From: Scleromatobacter sp045810285
GTDB lineage: Bacteria > Pseudomonadota > Gammaproteobacteria > Burkholderiales > Burkholderiaceae_C
Length of the DNA: 6,529 nucleotides
NCBI GenBank assembly: GCA_045810285.1
Contig: JBJMWE010000382.1
Location: 1-6,529 of the forward strand
Direction: 5' to 3'
The position numbers were made by a program, and so were the translations under genes. The notes below the pieces were generated by a model. That model had not been told where the DNA came from, searched no databases, and worked only from the letters and a program-made list of their open reading frames with translations. Positions 1 through 5,375 of the stretch are shown here, piece after piece (positions within the stretch are counted from its first letter, which is position 1; every line of letters starts with the position of its first letter).

Positions 1-1399
<1,399 letters not shown>

Positions 1400-1418
1400 C
1401 GCTTCGCGACAGCGATTC

Positions 1419-1442
1419 CATCACGCGCTCCGGCGCGTGATG
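1419..1442 (+). terminator. Hairpin with UNCG-type tetraloop after nrdA; candidate terminator or mRNA 3'-end stabiliser
   Basis: Bases 1419-1428 pair perfectly with 1433-1442, a 10-bp stem closed by C-G around the loop TCCG, an RNA tetraloop of the very stable UNCG class. It begins 20 bases after the nrdA stop. No T run follows, so it is not a canonical intrinsic terminator; it may protect the mRNA end, support Rho-dependent termination, or attenuate read-through into nrdB. Confidence 0.5.
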
Positions 1443-1573
1443 CATCGAGCAACACACATCGAATCAACGACGATCACGACGATGCGAGACCTCCCTCGTC
1501 CATGCGTGCGCATCCGCTCTTCGGATGCATCGCGCAGGCGTGTCGCGCACGATCGCGTTGCACGCGTTTCGCG

Positions 1574-1587
1574 CTCATGCGCATGAG
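1574..1587. promoter_or_regulatory. Perfect 14-bp palindrome, possible operator
   Basis: CTCATGCGCATGAG is perfectly self-complementary and lies about 63-76 bases upstream of the -35-like element of nrdB. An imperfect relative, ATGCGTGCGCAT, lies at 1502-1513 and shares the ATGCG/CGCAT arms. With no loop, a DNA-bound dimeric protein is a more natural reading than an RNA hairpin. It does not resemble the A/T-rich NrdR box. The function is inferred only. Confidence 0.3.
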
Positions 1588-1649
1588 TCCGATGTCGCTT
1601 CTTCGATGCGAAGCCGCAACAACGAGAGCGGCTCGCTGTCAATAAGTGC

Positions 1650-1678
1650 TTGGTGTTTGAACACAACACTCCGATAAT
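1650..1678 (+). promoter_or_regulatory. Candidate sigma-70-type promoter of nrdB
   Basis: TTGGTG (1650-1655) and GATAAT (1673-1678) are separated by 17 bases. The -10 box matches TATAAT at five of six positions; the -35 box is weak (TTG only). Transcription would start near 1685, giving a leader of about 17 bases. The spacer contains the inverted repeat GTGTT-TG-AACAC (1653-1664), a plausible operator, and the area is distinctly more A/T-rich than the surrounding genes. This suggests that nrdB can be transcribed independently of nrdA. Confidence 0.5.
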
Positions 1679-1688
1679 TCGCAGCCAT

Positions 1689-1694
1689 AGGAAG
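1689..1694 (+). promoter_or_regulatory. Ribosome binding site of nrdB
   Basis: AGGAAG lies seven bases before the ATG at 1702. It settles the start of nrdB at MLVWEDD, which matches the conserved N-terminus I recall for betaproteobacterial NrdB. Confidence 0.75.
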
Positions 1695-1701
1695 CACACA
1701 C

Positions 1702-2937
1702 ATGCTGGTCTGGGAAGACGACCTTAGGTCTCCGCAAAATTCTCTGCCGCCCACCTCCCCTGCGTTCGATCGCGATGGACGCGCGGTCTCTCCGTCGCTC
1801 CGCGACGTGCAATCCGCACCGGTGCTGACGCAAGCGGTCGACTCTCGCGCCGTGCCGCATTCCGAACCGCAGGTCTCGCCCGCGATCTCGATCGCCGCCA
1901 CGCACGCCACGAAGTCCGCGCGTCGCGTCACGGCCGCCGAGAAGCGCATCATCAACGGCCAGACCGACGTCAACCAGCTGGTGCCGTTCAAGTACAAGTG
2001 GGCGTGGGAGAAGTACCTCGCCACGTGCGCGAACCACTGGATGCCGCAAGAGGTGAACATGTCGCGCGACATCGCGCTTTGGAAGGACCCGAACGGTCTG
2101 ACCGAAGACGAGCGCCGCATCATCAAGCGCAACCTCGGTTTCTTCGTCACGGCCGATTCGCTGGCCGCCAACAACATCGTGCTGGGCACCTATCGCCACA
2201 TCACGGCGCCCGAGTGCCGCCAGTTCCTGCTGCGCCAGGCGTTCGAGGAAGCGATCCACACGCACGCGTACCAGTACATCGTCGAGTCGCTCGGCCTGGA
2301 CGAGAGCGAGATCTTCAACGCGTACAACGAAGTCCAGTCCATCCGCGACAAGGACCAGTTCCTGATCCCCTTCATCGAGGCGATCATGGACCCGAACTTC
2401 CACACCGGCACGCCGCAGAACGACCAGACGCTGCTACGCAGCCTGATCGTGTTCGCGTGCCTGATGGAAGGCATGTTCTTCTACGTCGGCTTCACGCAGA
2501 TCCTGTCGCTCGGCCGCCAGAACAAGATGACCGGTGCCGCCGAGCAGTACCAGTACATCCTGCGCGACGAGTCGATGCACTGCAACTTCGGCATCGACCT
2601 GATCAACCAGATCAAGCTCGAGAATCCGCACCTGTGGACGTCCGAGTTCAAGGCCGAGATCAAGGGCCTGTTCATGAAGGCCGTCGAGCTCGAGTACCGC
2701 TACGCGGAGGACACCATGCCGCGTGGCGTGCTGGGCCTCAACGCGTCGATGTTCAAGGGCTACCTGCGCTACATCGCCAACCGGCGTGCGCAGCAGATCG
2801 GCCTCGAGGCGCTCTTCCCGAACGAGGAAAACCCGTTCCCCTGGATGAGCGAGATGATCGACCTGAAGAAGGAACGCAACTTTTTTGAAACCCGCGTCAT
2901 CGAGTACCAATCCGGTGGCGCACTGTCCTGGGACTGA
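1702..2937 (+). CDS. nrdB: Ribonucleoside-diphosphate reductase, small (beta) subunit, class Ia
   Basis: This ferritin-like subunit holds the di-iron centre and tyrosyl radical that start catalysis in NrdA. The protein has 411 residues, longer than E. coli NrdB (about 375). Every expected site is present (E. coli equivalents in brackets): iron ligands Asp152 (D84), Glu183 (E115), His186 (H118), Glu256 (E204), Glu290 (E238) and His293 (H241), and the radical Tyr190 (Y122) in EAIHTHAY. Because the tyrosine is kept, this is a standard class Ia beta rather than a tyrosine-less class Ic type. Tyr402 near the end probably corresponds to Y356 of the radical pathway, and the tail ending SWD should dock into NrdA. 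Residues 1-7 (MLVWEDD) resemble the family; residues 8 to about 70 are a low-complexity Pro/Ser/Arg-rich insertion with less GC-biased codons, including AGG. The only two TTT phenylalanine codons are adjacent, at 2881-2886. Confidence 0.98.
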   Translation: MLVWEDDLRSPQNSLPPTSPAFDRDGRAVSPSLRDVQSAPVLTQAVDSRAVPHSEPQVSPAISIAATHATKSARRVTAAEKRIINGQTDVNQLVPFKYKWAWEKYLATCANHWMPQEVNMSRDIALWKDPNGLTEDERRIIKRNLGFFVTADSLAANNIVLGTYRHITAPECRQFLLRQAFEEAIHTHAYQYIVESLGLDESEIFNAYNEVQSIRDKDQFLIPFIEAIMDPNFHTGTPQNDQTLLRSLIVFACLMEGMFFYVGFTQILSLGRQNKMTGAAEQYQYILRDESMHCNFGIDLINQIKLENPHLWTSEFKAEIKGLFMKAVELEYRYAEDTMPRGVLGLNASMFKGYLRYIANRRAQQIGLEALFPNEENPFPWMSEMIDLKKERNFFETRVIEYQSGGALSWD

Positions 2938-2959
2938 TCGTTCGCGATCGGTGTCCAGG
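2927..2959 (+). terminator. Stem-loop over the nrdB stop codon; candidate transcript 3' end
   Basis: CCTGG (2927-2931) pairs with CCAGG (2955-2959), AC (2933-2934) with GT (2953-2954), and GATCG (2936-2940) with CGATC (2945-2949) around a TTCG loop. The structure has one bulge and a small internal loop and includes the nrdB stop codon (2935-2937). No T run follows, so it may stabilise the mRNA 3' end or only attenuate transcription. Confidence 0.4.
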
Positions 2960-3087
2960 GTGTCGTAGAGATCAAGATCCGTGGTGCCAGAAGAATCGCC
3001 GTCAGATGCGATTCGCTGATGCCGCAACCCAGTTCATCGTCATGCAAGCCACCTGTCGCCTCGTGCGGCGGGCAAGGCAAGCGGGCG

Positions 3088-3122
3088 ATGAATGCCGCAC
3101 CGGATCCGGTGTGGCGTTTCAT
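3088..3122 (+). promoter_or_regulatory. Long inverted repeat in the leader of the histone H1-like gene
   Basis: The core CACCGGATCCGGTG (3098-3111) is a perfect 14-bp palindrome. Symmetry continues outward with one G-T pair to GCC/GGC (3094-3096 with 3113-3115), and then, with a U-G wobble and a one-base bulge, to ATGAA/TTTCAT at the edges (3088, 3122). The RNA hairpin would have about 17 pairs around a GATC loop and would end only 11 bases before the ribosome binding site. It may be an operator, a leader hairpin that affects translation or stability, or a read-through terminator from nrdB, since three T's follow the stem. No clear -10/-35 pair was found upstream. Confidence 0.5.
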
Positions 3123-3133
3123 GCAACTTGATC

Positions 3134-3139
3134 AAGGAG
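3134..3139 (+). promoter_or_regulatory. Ribosome binding site of the histone H1-like gene
   Basis: AAGGAG lies six bases before the ATG at 3146 and fixes that start, in preference to an in-frame ATG at 3092 that lies inside the leader hairpin. The first bases overlap a 10-bp palindrome, CTTGATCAAG (3127-3136). Confidence 0.85.
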
Positions 3140-3145
3140 ATTGAA

Positions 3146-3652
3146 ATGGCAACTGCGAAGAAACCGGTCGCGAAGAAGGCGGCCCCGGCGAAGAAGGCTG
3201 CGGCGAAGAAGGCTCCGGCCAAGAAGGCCGCCGCCAAGAAGGCCCCGGCGAAGAAGGCCGCTCCGGCCAAGAAGGCGGCTCCGGCGAAGAAGGCCGTCGC
3301 CAAGAAGGCACCGGCGAAGAAGGCCGCGGCGAAGAAGCCGGCTGCCAAGAAGCCGGTCGCCAAGAAGGCCGCCGCCAAGAAGGCTCCGGCGAAGAAGGCC
3401 GCTGCGAAGAAGGCGCCTGCGAAGAAGGCCGCGGCGAAGAAGGCACCTGCGAAGAAGGCGGCTGCCAAGGCGCCTGCGAAAAAGGCTGCTGCGAAGGCCC
3501 CTGCGAAGAAGGCCGCCGCAAAGAAGCCTGCTGCGAAGAAGGCTGCGGCACCCGCCGCGCCTGCTGCGTCTGCGCCTGCGCCTGCGCCGGCTGCGAAGAC
3601 CGCGCTGAGCCCGGCTGCTGCCTGGCCGTTCCCCACGGGCAACAAGCCCTGA
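3146..3652 (+). CDS. Histone H1-like, lysine/alanine/proline-rich DNA-binding protein
   Basis: The protein has 168 residues and almost no complexity. Residues 5 to about 132 are repeats of the PAKKA / AAKKA type (blocks such as KKAPAKKAAA); 133-150 are an Ala/Pro linker; and 151-168 form a distinct tail ending AWPFPTGNKP. There is no acidic residue, so the protein is extremely basic. Such proteins resemble the C-terminal tail of eukaryotic histone H1 and are known in Bordetella and other Burkholderiales and, as AlgP, in Pseudomonas. They bind DNA by charge and are thought to act in nucleoid compaction or regulation. I recall the W-P-F-P-T-G tail from Comamonadaceae homologs, which suggests a specific function or partner. 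The nucleotide repeat (GAAGAAGGC words) is prone to slippage, so length may vary between strains. The gene has its own ribosome binding site and terminator and appears to be a single transcription unit. Confidence 0.9.
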   Translation: MATAKKPVAKKAAPAKKAAAKKAPAKKAAAKKAPAKKAAPAKKAAPAKKAVAKKAPAKKAAAKKPAAKKPVAKKAAAKKAPAKKAAAKKAPAKKAAAKKAPAKKAAAKAPAKKAAAKAPAKKAAAKKPAAKKAAAPAAPAASAPAPAPAAKTALSPAAAWPFPTGNKP

Positions 3653-3675
3653 GGTCAGCGTTCTCGCTTGACTGG

Positions 3676-3700
3676 AAGCCCGGCCTCGGCCGGGCTTTTT
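3676..3700 (+). terminator. Rho-independent terminator of the histone H1-like gene
   Basis: AGCCCGGC (3677-3684) pairs perfectly with GCCGGGCT (3689-3696) around CTCG, followed by TTTT at 3697-3700, then C and TT. The stem starts 24 bases after the stop codon. This is the clearest terminator in the window. Confidence 0.93.
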
Positions 3701-3703
3701 CTT

Positions 3704-3783
3704 GTCATGACGACCCCACGCTCGCTCGCGCTCGCTGCCCCCGAGGGGCCGGCCGCGAACGGCCCGGCGGAGCCGGATCCGCC
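3704..3783. repeat. GC-rich intergenic repeat-like block
   Basis: The block begins GTCATGACGACCCC, continues with iterated CGCTCGCT words (3719-3736), and then a GCCCC-CGA-GGGGC hairpin (3737-3749). The latter can refold with an alternative stem GGGCCG/CGGCCC (3746-3751 with 3760-3765). A further arm pair, GGCGGA/TCCGCC, lies at 3766-3771 and 3778-3783. I recall very similar sequence, with CCCCACGCTCGCT and CCCCCGAGGGG words, scattered after genes in Comamonadaceae genomes; that identity is from memory. Only one copy is in this window. Confidence 0.5.
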
Positions 3784-3801
3784 GCTCCCTTGAATTTTCC
3801 G

Positions 3802-3821
3802 GCCGCCGTGCCAGCGGCGGC
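3802..3821. repeat. GC-only hairpin upstream of the yggU-like gene
   Basis: GCCGCCG (3802-3808) pairs perfectly with CGGCGGC (3815-3821) around TGCCAG. It continues the hairpin-rich stretch between the H1-like terminator and the next gene. No convincing promoter is visible between here and the start codon; TTGAAT at 3790-3795 has no matching -10 box. Confidence 0.35.
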
Positions 3822-3880
3822 GCCGGGATCCGGTCGCGCGCGGGCGGGGCGGGTTGGTAATGCTCATGCGCGAGTTGGCG

Positions 3881-4207
3881 ATGAACTCATCCGATGTTTT
3901 GTCCTGCCTGTCGACGCGCGGCGATGGCGTGTTGCTTCAGCTGAGCGTCATGCCCAACGCGAAGCGCACCGAGGTCGACGGCCTGCACGACGGTGCACTG
4001 CGCGTGCGCCTCGCGGCGCCGCCGATCGAGGGGCGCGCGAACGAAGCGCTTGTCGCATGGCTTGCGAAGTCGCTGGGCATTCCGAAGCGCGATGTCGAGC
4101 TGCTGCGCGGCGAGTCGAGCCGTCGCAAGCAGGTGGCGATCGCTGTCTCGCATGAAGTGGCAGCGCGTTGGCTCGCCGAGCGGTGCCGAGATCAGCGACC
4201 CCGCTGA
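3881..4207 (+). CDS. DUF167 / UPF0235 (YggU) family protein
   Basis: This is a small soluble protein of a widespread family without an established function. The 108 residues carry the family hallmarks: a beta strand running into VMPNAKRTEVDG (23-34), the core LRVRLAAPPIEGRANEAL (40-57), and GESSRRKQV (77-85), in the spacing seen in YggU. The length fits the family (about 95-110). The start is uncertain: in-frame ATGs at 3860 and 3866 and a TTG at 3854 would add up to nine residues, and none has a strong ribosome binding site; 3881 was chosen because it gives the most typical length. In many bacteria the gene lies beside yggT or proC, but neither is visible here. It is convergent with the nucleoside kinase gene. 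Its stop codon directly abuts the repeat-rich junction. Confidence 0.88.
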   Translation: MNSSDVLSCLSTRGDGVLLQLSVMPNAKRTEVDGLHDGALRVRLAAPPIEGRANEALVAWLAKSLGIPKRDVELLRGESSRRKQVAIAVSHEVAARWLAERCRDQRPR

Positions 4208-4236
4208 GTCATCGACCTGCGCGATCCCGCCATGCC

Positions 4237-4266
4237 GTCCTCCTGCGTGAAGTCGGAGGATCCACC
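4237..4266 (+). repeat. Hairpin repeat, copy 1 (direct, altered stem)
   Basis: The unit begins GTC and ends GGATCCACC, like copy 2 exactly 59 bases downstream, with three differences in 30. Two of them break the standard stem, but a slipped register gives TCCTCC (4238-4243) pairing with GGAGGA (4255-4260). Confidence 0.7.
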
Positions 4267-4295
4267 GCGGCGCGTCACCGGTGCCCGGTCATGCC

Positions 4296-4325
4296 GTCAT
4301 CCTGCGCGAAGTCGCAGGATCCACC
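4296..4325 (+). repeat. Hairpin repeat, copy 2 (direct)
   Basis: After GTC, ATCCTGCG (4299-4306) pairs perfectly with CGCAGGAT (4313-4320) around a six-base loop, followed by CCACC. It is the second copy of the tandem pair and faces copy 3. Confidence 0.8.
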
Positions 4326-4372
4326 GCGGCGCGTCACCAAGGCCCGATGGCGAGAGGCCGCTTGCGCGCGAA

Positions 4373-4402
4373 GGTGGATTCCGCGACCAGGCGCGGAATG
4401 AC
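4373..4402 (-). repeat. Hairpin repeat, copy 3 (inverted)
   Basis: On the minus strand the unit starts GTC, then ATTCCGCG pairs with CGCGGAAT around a six-base loop (arms at 4378-4385 and 4392-4399), and ends with CCACC. It matches copy 2 at 23 of 30 positions. It starts 10 bases past the kinase stop codon and forms an inverted doublet with copy 2, as in REP/BIME-type arrangements. Confidence 0.8.
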
Positions 4403-4412
4403 ATTCTGACGA

Positions 4413-5318
4413 TCAGGCGCCGAGCGCGGCGCGATCGATCGGGTGGTTCTGGCCGCCGCGGTACGCGATCTTCAGCGCGCCCACCTTGTTGCCGAGCTTG
4501 ACGCAGTCGATCAGCGACCAGCCCTTCTCGAGGCCGTACAGCAGCGCGCCGCGGAAGGCGTCGCCGCAGCCGGTCGGATCGATGATGGCGCTGGCCGTCT
4601 CGCCCGGCACGTGCGTGCGCATGCCCTGCTCCCACACCTCGCAGCCCTGGTCGCCGAGCGTCACGATCACGCCCTTCAGGTGCGAGGCGGACAACTGGGC
4701 CAGGTCCAGGCCCGTGCGGTCGGTGAGCATCTTGGCTTCGTAGTCGTTGACCGTGACCCAGGTCGCCTGTTCGACGAAGGCGCGCAGGTCGGCGCCGTCG
4801 AACATCGGCAGGCCCTGGCCCGGATCGAAGATGAACGGGATCTTCGCGGCGGCGAGATCGTTCGCGCGGCGGATCATCGCATCGCGGCCGTCCGGGCCGA
4901 TGATGGCCAGCGCGATGTCGCTGCGCGCGGGCAGGCCCGCCTCGTGCGCCTGCATCATCGCGCCAGGGTGGAAGGCGGTGATCTGGTTGTTGGCGGCGTC
5001 GGTGATGATGATCGCCTGCGCCGTGTAGTTGTCCGTGGCGACGTGCACGCTGGCCTTGGAGATGCCCAGCTTGTCCAGGTGCGCGAGGTAGCTCGCGCCG
5101 TCGTTGCCGAGCGCGGCCAGCACCACGGGTTCGCCGCCCAGCAGCTTGAGCGTGTAGGCGATGTTGCCCGCGCAGCCGCCGAACTCGCGGCGCAGGGTCG
5201 GGACCAGGAACGACACGTTCAGGATGTGCAGTTGCTCGGGCAGGATCTGGTCGGCGAAGCGACCGGGGAACACGGTGATCGTGTCGAACGCGAGGGAACC
5301 GCAGACGAGGCTGGCCAT
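4413..5318 (-). CDS. PfkB-family nucleoside kinase (adenosine kinase-like)
   Basis: The ribokinase/PfkB fold transfers the ATP gamma-phosphate to the 5'-hydroxyl of a nucleoside, in the cytoplasm. The 301-residue protein shows Asp12 in the substrate region; GGCAGNIAY (47-55), the first PfkB signature; NDYE (191-194), the NxxE motif for Mg and phosphate; TLGDQG (220-225); and DPTGCGDAF (247-255), with catalytic base Asp253. FPGRF.. ILPEQLH and SFLVPTLRREFGG resemble the Mycobacterium adenosine kinase AdoK, and even more the broad-specificity nucleoside kinase described from Burkholderia thailandensis, as I remember those sequences. Substrate range (adenosine, inosine, guanosine) cannot be read from sequence. 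Cys250 replaces the usual alanine in GAGD, as in those relatives. The ATG is preceded by no strong ribosome binding site. The gene lies 57 bases downstream of the DUF3426 gene on the same strand, so co-transcription is likely. Confidence 0.93.
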   Translation of the reverse strand: MASLVCGSLAFDTITVFPGRFADQILPEQLHILNVSFLVPTLRREFGGCAGNIAYTLKLLGGEPVVLAALGNDGASYLAHLDKLGISKASVHVATDNYTAQAIIITDAANNQITAFHPGAMMQAHEAGLPARSDIALAIIGPDGRDAMIRRANDLAAAKIPFIFDPGQGLPMFDGADLRAFVEQATWVTVNDYEAKMLTDRTGLDLAQLSASHLKGVIVTLGDQGCEVWEQGMRTHVPGETASAIIDPTGCGDAFRGALLYGLEKGWSLIDCVKLGNKVGALKIAYRGGQNHPIDRAALGA

Positions 5319-5348
5319 GGGGGCTTTCAGGGAGCTGTGGAAGGCGAA

Positions 5349-5367
5349 GGCGGCGCGCTGCGCCGCC
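5349..5367 (-). repeat. GC-only hairpin between the DUF3426 and kinase genes
   Basis: GGCGGCGC (5349-5356) pairs perfectly with GCGCCGCC (5360-5367) around a three-base loop. It occupies much of the 57-base gap. It may be an mRNA processing or attenuation element; no T run follows on the minus strand. Confidence 0.4.
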
Positions 5368-5375
5368 GGAACGGT

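Larger units (their letters stand above)
1400..1701. other. nrdA-nrdB intergenic region, structured, no gene seen
   Basis: These 302 bases hold no convincing gene; the short open frames crossing them have no good start or recognisable protein. The spacer is built from related words (GATGC, ATGCG, CGATGCG) and successive self-complementary elements: a tetraloop hairpin at 1419-1442, a 9-base near-tandem (ACGACGATC then ACGACGATG) at 1467-1484, a 12-base inverted repeat at 1502-1513, a hairpin at 1510-1528, a perfect 14-base palindrome at 1574-1587, small hairpins at 1601-1613 and 1623-1635, and then a promoter-like pair before nrdB. It could be a regulatory region, a 3' UTR plus promoter, or encode a small RNA; the sequence alone does not decide. 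Confidence 0.6.
4208..4412. other. Convergent intergenic junction filled with a hairpin repeat family
   Basis: These 205 bases separate the yggU-like stop from the kinase stop, so two transcripts converge here. The stretch contains a 59-bp near-tandem duplication (4231-4289 and 4290-4348, 52 of 59 bases identical) and three copies of a 30-bp hairpin unit. I see no gene in it; the open frames that cross it have no recognisable product. Hairpins on both strands could act as 3'-end structures for both genes, but no T runs follow them. Confidence 0.7.

Noticed and set aside
1641..1680. NrdR box before nrdB
   Set aside because: The symmetric sequence here (GTGTT-TG-AACAC) does not match the A/T-rich NrdR consensus, so I did not call it.
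1639..2403. Antisense open frame of 254 residues opposite nrdB
   Set aside because: It is a shadow of nrdB, whose catalytic residues are all accounted for; the translation is low-complexity Arg/Val/Asp-rich with no family resemblance.
3127..3136. FNR-type site at CTTGATCAAG
   Set aside because: FNR half-sites need a four-base gap (TTGAT-N4-ATCAA); here the half-sites overlap directly.
3092..3145. Upstream in-frame ATG that would add 18 residues to the H1-like protein
   Set aside because: It lies inside the leader inverted repeat and lacks a ribosome binding site, while AAGGAG is ideally placed before 3146.
3040..3645. Antisense Phe/Ala/Gly-rich open frame opposite the H1-like gene, resembling a membrane protein
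   Set aside because: FFAAAFFAG repeats are just the complement of AAGAAGGC codon repeats; no plausible ribosome binding site supports it.
4231..4348. CRISPR-like array
   Set aside because: The two units are adjacent with no variable spacer, the third copy is inverted, and no cas gene is present.
3993..4501. Short plus-strand open frames crossing the convergent repeat junction
   Set aside because: They overlap the yggU-like gene or the kinase end, contain the repeat units, and show no recognisable protein or ribosome binding site.
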